Assembly: GCF_013177635.1 (NCBI RefSeq) | Contig: NZ_CP030944.1 | Span: 1,488,001-1,552,000, forward strand | Direction of reading: 5' to 3' | Origin: Arcobacter aquimarinus | GTDB taxonomy: Bacteria > Campylobacterota > Campylobacteria > Campylobacterales > Arcobacteraceae | DNA: 64,000 bases | In this document: piece after piece, positions 9,379-18,229 of the stretch | How the letters are laid out: the number at the start of each line of letters is the position of its first letter | Numbering within the stretch: position 1 is the stretch's first letter | Made by a program: the position numbers and the translations under genes | Notes under the pieces: model-generated | The model's input: the letters and a program-made list of their open reading frames with translations, nothing else | The model's database searches: none | What the model was told of the DNA's origin: nothing

Positions 9379-9985
9379 TATTAATTTAACAGAAGATGAA
9401 AAAGATTGTTTACAAGAATTGATGAATATTGCGTATGGAAGTGCAACAGCTGCTATTACTGAAATTTTAAATTCATTTGCGAAACTATCTATTCCTAAAA
9501 TACAAATAATTGATGCAATTGAACTAAAACCGTATTTGGCAAAAGAGTTAAATCTAAATGAAGAACATTTAGTCTCTTTACAACAAATAAATGGAACGAT
9601 TAGCGGTGAGAATATGTTTGTAATAAATAAAAAATCTGCTAAAAATATTGCTTTTAAATTTGGTCTTGAAGAAGATGAAATAAATGATGAAGAGATTTGT
9701 GATATTGTTTTAGAAATTACAAATATACTATCTTCTTCAACTATTAGTAAATTAGCAGAAGATATTGATACAAATGTATCTTTTTCTGCACCAATAATAA
9801 AAAGTTTAACATCAATAAACGAATTAAATAATCTATTTATTACTAAATATGAAAAGGTTATTATAATTTCTACTCAACTAAATTTTGAAGATTTAAATAT
9901 TCATGCTGAACTATTTATTTTTACAACTGATAACTCTATTTTGTATATAAAAGAAAAATTAAATAAAATATTGGATGAACTTTGA
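9368..9985 (+). CDS. cheC: CheC-family phosphatase of phospho-CheY
   Basis: 205 residues. Both CheC phosphatase signatures (D/S-x3-E-x2-N-x22-P) are intact: D13-E17-N20-P43, within ELMNIAYGSATAAI, and D112-E116-N119-P142, within IVLEITNILSSSTI. Two complete sites mean an enzymatically competent two-site protein rather than the one-sided CheX or FliY type. CheC proteins hydrolyse the aspartyl phosphate of CheY-like receivers. The overlap with the upstream receiver gene and downstream kinase gene makes that receiver the obvious substrate. CheD, the usual CheC partner, is not encoded next to it. Confidence 0.85.
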   Translation: MKSNINLTEDEKDCLQELMNIAYGSATAAITEILNSFAKLSIPKIQIIDAIELKPYLAKELNLNEEHLVSLQQINGTISGENMFVINKKSAKNIAFKFGLEEDEINDEEICDIVLEITNILSSSTISKLAEDIDTNVSFSAPIIKSLTSINELNNLFITKYEKVIIISTQLNFEDLNIHAELFIFTTDNSILYIKEKLNKILDEL

Positions 9986-11475
9986 AACTAGATAATAACA
10001 AATTTGATATTATATGTAATACTGTAGATAATGGAATTATATTAATCAACAAAAATTTAGAGGTACAATTTTGGAATAAATGGCTAGAAATTAGAACAGG
10101 CATTAATTCTAGTGATATTGTTGGAAATAATCTATTAAATTTTTACCCAAATATTGATGAGAAAAAATTAGTAAGAAAAATTACTACTGCTTTAAAACTA
10201 AACTCTTCAACTTTCTATACTCCACAAATTAGTAAATTTCTTGTAGATATAGAACTTGGAAAAGTTGCTGATAAAGTTTTTGATAATATGCAACAAAGTA
10301 TCACAATAACTCCTCTTGATTTAGAAAATGAATTAGTTATTATTTATGTTTATGATGTAACTTTGTTATCAGAAATAAATTTTAAGTTAAATGAAGTAAA
10401 AGAGAAAGTTGAAGAAAAAAATGAAGAATTAAAACTTTTATTTGATACAACTATGGAAGCAATTATAGTATTTAAAGATAATAAAATTATAGATTGTAAT
10501 CAAGTTGCTATTGATTTATTTTCATTCTCTTCAAAAAAATCTCTTTTAGATAAAAATTTTGAGCAAATTATAAATAATAAAAATATTTTAGAAAAAACAA
10601 GTGATAAACCCTTTGAAACAACTATTCATAAAGAAGATGGAGCTTCTTTTAAAGCATTAATTAATATAAAAGATAATACTTTTAAATCTCAAACCTTTAA
10701 AATATTAACAATTGTAGATATAAGTGATATAAAAAGAAAAGAAACTCTATTAGCAGAACAATCAAAACTTGCTGCTATGGGAGAAATGATTGGTAATATT
10801 GCTCATCAATGGAGACAACCTTTAAATATTATTTCGATAACTGCTTCAAGTACAAAGTTAAAAAAAGAGATAGGTTTATTAACGGATAAAGTTTTAATTG
10901 ATGCTTTAAAACTTATTTCAGATACAACTGAACATCTATCTAATACAATTGATGTATTCAAAGATTTCTTAAAAGAAGACAAAGAAAAATCTTTATTTAA
11001 TTTATCTCAAAATATTCAAAATAATATCTCTTTAATTGAAACTATACTAAATGAAAATAAAATAAAAATCCAATTAGATTTAGATAATGACATATACTTA
11101 TATAATTATTCTAATGAATTTAGTCAAGCTTTTATAAACATACTAAATAATGCAAGTGATGCAATTAGTTTAAATTTATCTCAAGATGAATTAAGATTAA
11201 TAAGAATATCTACAAAACAGGAAAATAACAAAATTATTATATCAATAGTTGATAATGCAGGTGGTATAGACAAAAATATTATAAATAAGATATTTGAGCC
11301 ATATTTTACAACTAAACATAAATTCCAAGGAACAGGTTTAGGTCTTTATATGACTCATAAAATTATAAAAACAAGTATGAAGGGTAAAATAACCGTTTTA
11401 AATGAAACCTTTACTTACGAGGATAAACTCTATACAGGAGCTGCATTTAAAATTATCTTAGCAAGTCATACTTGA
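9982..11475 (+). CDS. Cytoplasmic PAS-domain sensor histidine kinase
   Basis: 497 residues. TTG at 9982 overlaps the cheC stop by 4 bp (TTGA). There are two PAS-like domains (about 1-120 and 145-255) joined by a coiled coil, with no membrane segment, so the signal is probably cytoplasmic. The H-box is GEMIGNIAHQWRQPL with H275; N-box (ILNNASDAI) and G-boxes (DNAGGIDKNII, GTGLGLYMTH) are intact. There is no attached receiver; the CheY-like protein at 8998 is the likely acceptor. The H-box closely matches that of the kinase at 2577. Its stop codon lies inside the HspR operator of the next operon. Confidence 0.88.
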   Translation: MKLDNNKFDIICNTVDNGIILINKNLEVQFWNKWLEIRTGINSSDIVGNNLLNFYPNIDEKKLVRKITTALKLNSSTFYTPQISKFLVDIELGKVADKVFDNMQQSITITPLDLENELVIIYVYDVTLLSEINFKLNEVKEKVEEKNEELKLLFDTTMEAIIVFKDNKIIDCNQVAIDLFSFSSKKSLLDKNFEQIINNKNILEKTSDKPFETTIHKEDGASFKALINIKDNTFKSQTFKILTIVDISDIKRKETLLAEQSKLAAMGEMIGNIAHQWRQPLNIISITASSTKLKKEIGLLTDKVLIDALKLISDTTEHLSNTIDVFKDFLKEDKEKSLFNLSQNIQNNISLIETILNENKIKIQLDLDNDIYLYNYSNEFSQAFINILNNASDAISLNLSQDELRLIRISTKQENNKIIISIVDNAGGIDKNIINKIFEPYFTTKHKFQGTGLGLYMTHKIIKTSMKGKITVLNETFTYEDKLYTGAAFKIILASHT

Positions 11476-11504
11476 TTGACATAGACTCAACCTTTTGATA
11501 TAAT
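11471..11504 (+). promoter_or_regulatory. cbpA-hspR promoter overlapped by a HAIR-type HspR operator
   Basis: CTTGATT (11471-11477), 7 bp, then ACTCAAC (11485-11491) matches the known HAIR consensus CTTGAGT-N7-ACTCAAG at 12 of 14 positions with the exact spacing. A consensus housekeeping promoter overlaps it: TTGACA at 11476-11481, a 17-bp spacer, and TATAAT at 11499-11504. Bound HspR would block the -35 element. The same repressor gene is in the operon, so autorepression released by heat shock is the expected logic. Confidence 0.88.
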
Positions 11505-11552
11505 TTTATTTTTAAAAATTTAAAAATTATATAAATACAAATAGGATTTAAA

Positions 11553-12422
11553 ATGGCAAAAAGTTTATATGAAACATTAGAAATAAATGAAAATGCATCA
11601 GCAGATGAGATAAAAAAAGCTTATAGAAAATTAGCAAGGAAATATCATCCTGATGTAAATAAAGATCCAAAGGCAGAAGAAAAATTCAAAGAAATAAACG
11701 CTGCATACGAAGTTTTAAGTAATCCAGAAAAAAAACAACAATATGACCAATATGGAGATTCTATGTTTGGTGGTCAAAATTTTCATGATTTTGCAAGAAA
11801 TCAAGGTTCAAATGTAGACTTAGATGAAATTCTAAGACAAATGTTTGGACAAAGTGGAGGATTTGGACGTTCTGGTTTCTCTCAAGGAGGTTTTGGTGGA
11901 TTTGGAGGGTTTAGTGAACCTGACTTAGATACAAATGCTCAAATAACTATTCCTTTTGATGTAGCTGTTCTTGGAGGAAAACAACATATTAGTTTAAACA
12001 ATGATTCTTTTGATGTAAAAATTCCTGAAGGAATAGAAGATGGTCAAAAAATTAGAGCAAAAGGAAAAGGAAAATCTTATCAAGGACAAAAAGGTGATTT
12101 GATTTTAAAAATTAATATAGCTCAAAGTCCTGAATATACAAGAGAAAATGATACATTAACTAAATATTTTGATGTTCCTTTGAAAATAGCTTTATTTGGT
12201 GGAAAAATTGAAATTAAAACGATTCATAAAGATATAACTCTAAAAATCCCACAAAATACAAAACAAAATCAAAAATTTAGAGTTAAAGAACTAGGTGTTT
12301 TAAATAGAAAATCTGGAATAAAAGGTGATTTATATTTGAAAGCAAATATTATTTTACCTAAGATTGAAGATTTAGATGAAGATTTTGTAAAAATACTTGA
12401 AACAAAACTTCCTGAAAAATAA
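11553..12422 (+). CDS. cbpA: CbpA-type DnaJ co-chaperone
   Basis: 289 residues. The J domain (1-70) has the DnaK-stimulating H32-P33-D34. A Gly/Phe-rich linker follows (about 75-130, GGFGGFGGF), then two beta-barrel substrate-binding domains (about 135-280). The Cys-rich zinc finger of true DnaJ is missing, which places it with CbpA. It works with DnaK on unfolded proteins. It precedes hspR by 12 bp, as in Helicobacter and other Campylobacterota, and is controlled by the HAIR element about 60 bp upstream of its ATG. Confidence 0.92.
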   Translation: MAKSLYETLEINENASADEIKKAYRKLARKYHPDVNKDPKAEEKFKEINAAYEVLSNPEKKQQYDQYGDSMFGGQNFHDFARNQGSNVDLDEILRQMFGQSGGFGRSGFSQGGFGGFGGFSEPDLDTNAQITIPFDVAVLGGKQHISLNNDSFDVKIPEGIEDGQKIRAKGKGKSYQGQKGDLILKINIAQSPEYTRENDTLTKYFDVPLKIALFGGKIEIKTIHKDITLKIPQNTKQNQKFRVKELGVLNRKSGIKGDLYLKANIILPKIEDLDEDFVKILETKLPEK

Positions 12423-12434
12423 AAGGTTATTAAT

Positions 12435-12818
12435 ATGGAAACAAATAGTTACATTGAACCCGTATATCTAATCTCAGCAGTTGCTGAGATTTTAAATATT
12501 CATCCCCAAACACTAAGACAATATGAAAGAGAAGGACTGATTAAACCTTCACGAACAAATGGAAAAATAAGACTCTATTCTCAAAAAGATATTGATAATA
12601 TTAAATATGTTTTAACTCTAACTAGAGAATTAGGAGTGAATTTGGCTGGTGTAGACATAATATTACAACTAAATAAAAAAATAGAAGAATTAGAAAAAGA
12701 TATTTTTGTTTACAAAAATAAAATAAAAAGTATAAATAGTTTATCAGTTGTTCCAGATACAAAAGCATTAGTTGTTCAAAAAACATCTTTAGATATGGTT
12801 ATAGTTAAAAAATCTTAA
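12435..12818 (+). CDS. hspR: HspR, MerR-family heat-shock repressor
   Basis: 127 residues. The N-terminal MerR helix-turn-helix (about 10-80) contains LNIHPQTLRQYEREGLIKPSR and the RLYSQKDI wing, then a coiled coil (about 85-108). HspR binds HAIR inverted repeats and represses chaperone genes, usually with DnaK as co-repressor. The downstream gene of cbpA and a HAIR site in front of the operon support the call strongly. The family is short, so the length is normal. tRNA-Glu follows on the other strand 7 bp after the stop. Confidence 0.92.
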   Translation: METNSYIEPVYLISAVAEILNIHPQTLRQYEREGLIKPSRTNGKIRLYSQKDIDNIKYVLTLTRELGVNLAGVDIILQLNKKIEELEKDIFVYKNKIKSINSLSVVPDTKALVVQKTSLDMVIVKKS

Positions 12819-12824
12819 AAAATA

Positions 12825-12900
12825 TGGCGACCCCAGCAAGATTCGAACTTGCGTGTTTAGGAGGAAATCCTAACGTCCTTGGCCACTAGACGACAGGGTC
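12825..12900 (-). tRNA. tRNA-Glu (anticodon TTC)
   Basis: 76 nt with encoded CCA, reading from 12900 down to 12825. The acceptor 5' GACCCTG pairs with TGGGGTC, the D arm contains AGTGGCC, the anticodon stem TTAGG/CCTAA encloses loop ATTTCCT (anticodon TTC), and the T arm has GTTCGAATC. It reads GAA and GAG codons. It has no adjacent tRNA genes and lies between hspR and the Sua5-like gene. Confidence 0.95.
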
Positions 12901-12958
12901 AAATTTAAGAGGAATATTATATTTTAGTTTGTGTTTGTTTTTGCTTAAAACTTCTGTA

Positions 12959-13402
12959 TTATCGTAACTTTAAGCTTCGTTTTTTTGATAATTTTATTAT
13001 AGTTGATGCTTTTGTTTCATAAAAACCTCTATTATCTTCTACAATTATCTCTGCTCCATTTTGTGCAAAGTCTCTTTCAAACTTTTCAGTGGTTTTATTT
13101 GCAGAAGTAGAATACAAAACACCAAATTTATAAATAAAATTGTAAAAATCTGAATTCTTATCTACTACTCTAAAAGAGTGTCCATTTGGATAAATAAATG
13201 TAGTTCTTGTACTATTTCTTACTTTTTTTCTAAAATTTTTTGGAACTCTTGTATTTTTATTTAATGTACAAAATGAATCAACTGTATTTAAAATTTTTTT
13301 TGTTTGAGGTCTTTGTTTTAATAAAGATAGTTTCTCATCACTTGATGATGAGAAACCCACTGTTGTATCTGTTTGAACAAGATAAATTAGATTTGAATCC
13401 AT
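12959..13402 (-). CDS. Short Sua5/YrdC/YciO-like protein
   Basis: 147 residues. The N-terminus YLVQTDTTVGFSS and the KQRPQTKKIL segment match the start of the Sua5/YrdC fold, which binds ATP and threonine in threonylcarbamoyl-AMP synthesis. A later TSANKT motif (residues about 104-109) also fits. It is shorter than the usual 180-210 residues. The family makes the t6A precursor for tRNA, but this short form may not be catalytic. Its ATG overlaps the carB stop by one base, so it is co-translated with carB. A full-length Sua5 elsewhere would show whether this is an accessory paralogue. Confidence 0.65.
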   Translation of the reverse strand: MDSNLIYLVQTDTTVGFSSSSDEKLSLLKQRPQTKKILNTVDSFCTLNKNTRVPKNFRKKVRNSTRTTFIYPNGHSFRVVDKNSDFYNFIYKFGVLYSTSANKTTEKFERDFAQNGAEIIVEDNRGFYETKASTIIKLSKKRSLKLR

Positions 13403-16400
13403 TAGTCGTTTAAAAACTCTTGAATTGATTTTGGTGTTGAAACATCAGCTGTTTTTAAAACTTTTATTGCTTCAACAGCTGCAATTGCTGCAGCTACTGT
13501 TGTAAAATACGGAACATTATTTTTTAGAACAGTTCTTCTTATCTCTTTCCCATCATCTTTTGATGATTCTTTTGCTTCACTTGTATTAATAGCCATTGAA
13601 ATATCACCATTTGTAAGTAAATCTGTAATATTTGGTCTACCTTCACTAACTTTTAATACTTTTTCACATTCAATTCCTGCTTGAATTATTGTGTTATAAG
13701 TACCACCAGTTGCAACTATAGTAAAGCCATTTTGAGTTAAACCTTTTGCAATACTAGGAGCAAACTCTTTATCTAAATCACATAATGAAATAAATACTTT
13801 TCCAGCTTTTGGAAGATGGTTTTTAGCAGCACTTTGAGATTTTGCAAATGCCATACCAAAAGAATTTGAAATCCCCATAACTTCACCAGTTGATTTCATT
13901 TCTGGACTTAAAAGTAAATCAGCACCCGTTAATTTATTAAATGGGAAAACTGCTTCTTTAACAGCAACATGATTTTTTAATCTTGGCTTTAATACACCAT
14001 TATCTTCAAAAACAATATTTTTATCATATACATTTAAAGCATCTCTTAAAGATTGATTCCACATAACTCTTGTAGCTATTTTAGCTAACGGCATTCCTGT
14101 TGCTTTTGATACAAATGGAACTGTTCTAGAAGCTCTTGGATTTACTTCAATCAAATAAATTTGACCTTTGTGAATTGCATATTGAACATTCATAAGTCCA
14201 ACTACACCTAAACCTAAAGCCATCTCTTTTGTTTTTGTTTCTAACTCTTTAATTAATCTATCTTCTATTGAAACAGGTGGTAAAGAACAAGCTGAATCTC
14301 CTGAGTGAATACCAGCTTCTTCAATATGTTGCATAATTCCACCAATATAAACCTCTTTTCCATCACAAATACAATCAACATCAAGTTCAATTGCTCTATC
14401 TAGGAATTTATCAATTAATACAGGTGCATCATTTGAAACTGAAACTGCTTCATCCATATATTGTTTTAACTCTTCAGTTGAATAAACAATTCTCATTCCT
14501 CTTCCACCAAGTACAAATGAAGGTCTTACTAAAACTGGATAACCTATTTTTTCAGCAATTTCTATTGCTTCATTCACTTCAACTGCTGTTCCATTTTCAG
14601 GTTGTAATAATCCAATATTTTCAACAAAAGCAGAGAATTTTTTTCTATCTTCAGCTAAATCAATAGTTGCTGCACTTGTTCCTATAATTTTTCCACCAAA
14701 ATTATGAATTGCATTTGCAAGTTTCAATGGAGTTTGTCCACCAAAATGAACAATAATTCCATCTGGCTTTTCTTGCTCAATTACACTTCTTACGTGTTCA
14801 AAATCAATTGGTTCAAAATATAAAATATCTGATGTATCATAGTCTGTTGAAACTGTTTCAGGGTTACAGTTATACATGATAGTTGTTACTCCCATTTCAT
14901 TTAAAGCAAAACTTGCATGTACACAACAATAATCAAACTCAATACCTTGACCAATTCTATTTGGTCCTCCACCAATAATCATAACTTTTTTGTTAGTTGC
15001 TTCACTTTTCGTAACTTTTGGTAATTTTGTAATATTTGTAGTTGAATATAAGTATGGCGTTAAAGCTTTAAATTCAGCAGCACAAGTATCTACTTCATTA
15101 TACTCAAAATCTACTCCTAAAGCTTTTCTAGCTTCATAAACTTCATTTTCTGTTTTTCCAATTAGATTTGATATCATCTTATCACTAAATCCATTTGTTT
15201 TGATTTTTCTCATAAAAATTTCATCAGTTAAAATAGACTCATTGATTGAAGTTTCTAAATTATAAATTTCTCTAAATTTAGATAAGAACCAAGGATCAAT
15301 TTTTGATAATTCAAAAATATCTTCATTTGTTAAACCTTGTCTCATACCTTCCATTAGATATAAAAGTCTTTTATCATTTGGTCTTCTAATCTCTTTTTTG
15401 ATTAAATCTAAATCTCCAGCTATTCTATCAAAACCTACAAGTCCTGTTTCAAGAGAACAAAGTGCTTTTTGAATTGATTCATTAAATGTTCTTCCAATTG
15501 CCATAACTTCACCAACAGATTTCATAGAAGTTGTTAAAGTTGAGTTAGCTTTAGGGAATTTTTCAAAAGTAAATCTAGGAATTTTTGTAACAACATAGTC
15601 AATTACAGGTTCAAATGAAGCAGCAGTTCCTGTAATATCATTTGTAATTTCATCTAATGTAAATCCAACTGCTAAAAGTGTAGCAACTTTTGCAATTGGA
15701 TAACCAGTTGCTTTTGAAGCAAGCGCTGAACTTCTACTAACTCTTGGATTCATTTCAATTACTATCATTCTTCCAGTATTTGGACAAATTGAGAATTGAA
15801 CATTTGAACCACCTGTATCAACTCCAATTTCTCTAAGAATTGCAAAAGAAGCATTTCTCATATCTTGGTACTCTTTATCTGTAAGAGTTAAAGCTGGTGC
15901 TATTGTGATACTATCTCCTGTATGAACACCCATAGGGTCTAAGTTTTCAATAGAACATACAATAATACAGTTATCTTTGTGGTCTCTGATAACTTCCATT
16001 TCATACTCTTTCCATCCAAGCATCGATTCCATAATTTCGATTTCGTTGATTGGACTAGCCTCTAATCCTGCTGCTGCTAGAACTTTAAACTCTTCCATAT
16101 TATAAGCAACACCACTTCCACCACCTGCAAGTGTAAATGAAGCTCTTGAAATTACTGGAAATCCTATCTCTTTAGCTACTTTTATAGCTTCTTCTAAATT
16201 ATAAGCATTTGCACTTTTTGGTAAATCCATACCAATTTTTATCATCGCCTCATTAAAAAGATGTCTATCTTCACCTTTTTTAATAGCATCAGGATGAGCT
16301 CCAAGGAATTTTACACCTTCTAGCATACCTTTTTCATACATAGATGTGGCAACATTAAGAGCCGTTTGTCCACCCATAGTTGGTAAAATAGCATCTATTT

Positions 16401-16644
16401 TTTCTTTTTCAATAATCTTAGCAACAACTTCTTCTGTGATTGGTTCAATATAAGTTTTATCAGCAAATTCTGGATCTGTCATGATTGTAGCTGGATTTGA
16501 ATTTATTAAAACAACTCGGTATCCTAGTTCTTTTAGCGTTTTTGTAGCTTGAGTACCTGAATAATCAAACTCACACGCTTGACCAATTACAATTGGTCCA
16601 GAACCAATAAGTAAAATAGACTTTATATCTTCTCTTTTTGGCAT
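13402..16644 (-). CDS. carB: Carbamoyl-phosphate synthase large subunit
   Basis: 1080 residues, full length for CarB. Two homologous halves each carry an ATP-grasp domain: the first makes carboxyphosphate and carbamate (about 1-400), the second phosphorylates carbamate (about 550-930). Glycine loops [16 protein letters not shown] and [16 protein letters not shown], and the two [19 protein letters not shown]-type metal motifs, are present. The last 140 residues form the MGS-like allosteric domain ([15 protein letters not shown]...ATGGTYN). It supplies carbamoyl phosphate for pyrimidines and arginine; carA is not in the window. A preceding ATG start with clear spacing to the LysE gene suggests its own promoter in 16645-16715. 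Confidence 0.97.
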   Translation of the reverse strand: MPKREDIKSILLIGSGPIVIGQACEFDYSGTQATKTLKELGYRVVLINSNPATIMTDPEFADKTYIEPITEEVVAKIIEKEKIDAILPTMGGQTALNVATSMYEKGMLEGVKFLGAHPDAIKKGEDRHLFNEAMIKIGMDLPKSANAYNLEEAIKVAKEIGFPVISRASFTLAGGGSGVAYNMEEFKVLAAAGLEASPINEIEIMESMLGWKEYEMEVIRDHKDNCIIVCSIENLDPMGVHTGDSITIAPALTLTDKEYQDMRNASFAILREIGVDTGGSNVQFSICPNTGRMIVIEMNPRVSRSSALASKATGYPIAKVATLLAVGFTLDEITNDITGTAASFEPVIDYVVTKIPRFTFEKFPKANSTLTTSMKSVGEVMAIGRTFNESIQKALCSLETGLVGFDRIAGDLDLIKKEIRRPNDKRLLYLMEGMRQGLTNEDIFELSKIDPWFLSKFREIYNLETSINESILTDEIFMRKIKTNGFSDKMISNLIGKTENEVYEARKALGVDFEYNEVDTCAAEFKALTPYLYSTTNITKLPKVTKSEATNKKVMIIGGGPNRIGQGIEFDYCCVHASFALNEMGVTTIMYNCNPETVSTDYDTSDILYFEPIDFEHVRSVIEQEKPDGIIVHFGGQTPLKLANAIHNFGGKIIGTSAATIDLAEDRKKFSAFVENIGLLQPENGTAVEVNEAIEIAEKIGYPVLVRPSFVLGGRGMRIVYSTEELKQYMDEAVSVSNDAPVLIDKFLDRAIELDVDCICDGKEVYIGGIMQHIEEAGIHSGDSACSLPPVSIEDRLIKELETKTKEMALGLGVVGLMNVQYAIHKGQIYLIEVNPRASRTVPFVSKATGMPLAKIATRVMWNQSLRDALNVYDKNIVFEDNGVLKPRLKNHVAVKEAVFPFNKLTGADLLLSPEMKSTGEVMGISNSFGMAFAKSQSAAKNHLPKAGKVFISLCDLDKEFAPSIAKGLTQNGFTIVATGGTYNTIIQAGIECEKVLKVSEGRPNITDLLTNGDISMAINTSEAKESSKDDGKEIRRTVLKNNVPYFTTVAAAIAAVEAIKVLKTADVSTPKSIQEFLND

Positions 16645-16715
16645 AAAAATTCCCCATATTTATTTTATAAAATTTGAATAGTGTATCTAAAAAGCGCTTA
16701 AAATTCGGTTATATA

Positions 16716-17342
16716 TTACTGTTTTGTAATCAGAAGTTTTATAGCAAGTGCTAAAAATATAAAACTTGTTAATCTATTTAAGATTTTTTGAGCCAAAATA
16801 GAATTAGTGAAAAATTTAGATAAATTTGAAGAAAAAATAGCTATTAAACCAAAAATTAAAATTGTTGAAAATATAAAAAGTAATCCTAAAATTAATATCT
16901 GTAAATTAATATTTCCTATCTTTTCATCTGTAAATTGAGGGAAAAAAGCTAAAAAGAAAATAAAAACTTTAGGATTTGTAATATTCATAAAAATACCTTT
17001 TAAATAGAGTTTTTTATAGTCTACTAAAATATTTTTATTAAATTTTAACTCAGACTTTGAACTTATAAAAAGTTGCCAAGCAAGGTATAAAAGATATATT
17101 GCACCTATTATTTTAAGTATTGTAAAGGCAAATAATGAAGTTTGAAAAATTACAGAAACTCCTATTACAACCATTAAAGTATGAAATAAAAGACCAGTAC
17201 ACAAACCCAAAATTATCATGAAGGCTGCTTTTTTACCTTGCATGATAGATTGAGTTAAAACATATATATTATCAGGTCCTGGAATTAAAGCTAATAAAAT
17301 AGAAGCTGTAAAAAAAGCTATTAAACTATCTATTTCTAGCAC
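16716..17342 (-). CDS. LysE/RhtB-family exporter
   Basis: 208 residues with six predicted membrane helices. The N-terminal LIPGPDNIYVLTQSIMQGKKAA motif region (LIPGPDN, GKKAA) is the hallmark of the LysE/RhtB superfamily, followed by GLCTGLLFHTL and the NPKVFIFFLAFFPQF motif. These proteins export amino acids or homoserine-lactone-like compounds by proton antiport. The substrate cannot be told from the sequence. It lies 6 bp after the ThiF-like gene in the same direction and probably shares its transcript. Confidence 0.9.
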   Translation of the reverse strand: MLEIDSLIAFFTASILLALIPGPDNIYVLTQSIMQGKKAAFMIILGLCTGLLFHTLMVVIGVSVIFQTSLFAFTILKIIGAIYLLYLAWQLFISSKSELKFNKNILVDYKKLYLKGIFMNITNPKVFIFFLAFFPQFTDEKIGNINLQILILGLLFIFSTILIFGLIAIFSSNLSKFFTNSILAQKILNRLTSFIFLALAIKLLITKQ

Positions 17343-17348
17343 TTTGAT

Positions 17349-18032
17349 TTATGCTTTTGGAAGATTAAATTTTTTTGTATTTAAAATACCTTCACTATCA
17401 AATGATAGATAATATAAAACATCTTTTTTTACTTCTAAACCTGCTAAATATCTCAAAGCTAAATTTGCTTGTAAAGAACCTATATGCATAACAATAGGAC
17501 AAGCTATTCCATTTGGTTTTCTATCATTTATCTGAAAAACAGCTTCATAAGAAGCTTTTTCAAAAAAACAAACTTGACCGTGAAACTCTTCAACACTTCC
17601 ATAAATCCAAGGTTGATTATGTTTCATACAATACTCATTTATTGCTGCTCGTGTTGGAAGATTATCAGTTGCATCTATGATTAAATCAAAAGTTAATCCT
17701 CTTTTAGCAAACTCATCAAAACTCTCTTTATAAGCATTTACTTTAACATAAGGGCATCTTGATTCCATCAAATCTTTTAAAACTTCAGCTTTGTATTTTC
17801 CATCATCACCTACTTTAAAACCAATTTGTCGATGGATATTATGAACTCCAACTGTATCAAAATCAACAAAAGAAAACTCCCCTATTCCAGAAGCTCCTAA
17901 AGCAATTCCTAAAGTACATCCTAATCCACCACTTCCAATAATTGCTATTTTTTTGTTTTGAAGTGAATCTTGTGTTTCTTGTCCCCAAAGTTTTATTTGT
18001 CTATTAAAATATTCATTAAATTCTTGATTCAT
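17349..18032 (-). CDS. ThiF/MoeB-family adenylyltransferase-like protein
   Basis: 227 residues, one E1-like Rossmann domain. The ATP loop GSGGLGCTLGIALGASGIG, the VDFDTVGVHNIHRQ segment and the IIDATDNLPTR motif are intact, so adenylation of a ubiquitin-like C-terminal Gly-Gly partner is plausible. The zinc CxxC pair expected before GIACPI is absent (the region reads AVFQINDRKPNG). It is also slightly shorter than MoeB (about 249). No ThiS or MoaD gene is adjacent, so the partner protein is unknown. It is transcribed divergently from the EAL-CBS-GGDEF gene. Confidence 0.85.
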   Translation of the reverse strand: MNQEFNEYFNRQIKLWGQETQDSLQNKKIAIIGSGGLGCTLGIALGASGIGEFSFVDFDTVGVHNIHRQIGFKVGDDGKYKAEVLKDLMESRCPYVKVNAYKESFDEFAKRGLTFDLIIDATDNLPTRAAINEYCMKHNQPWIYGSVEEFHGQVCFFEKASYEAVFQINDRKPNGIACPIVMHIGSLQANLALRYLAGLEVKKDVLYYLSFDSEGILNTKKFNLPKA

Positions 18033-18229
18033 TTTTATTCCTTACTATATTAGTTAAGATTATTATTTTTATACTATTTTGTAATAATATCAAATTAAAA
18101 TTAAAATCCTATGACTAAAATCAAATATAAAAAAATAATTTTTCTTTGTAACCTTATTGTAATAATTTCAACATAAAATAGAAAAAATATAATTAAAAAA
18201 TTTTATAAAATTAATCAAAAGGTAATTTA

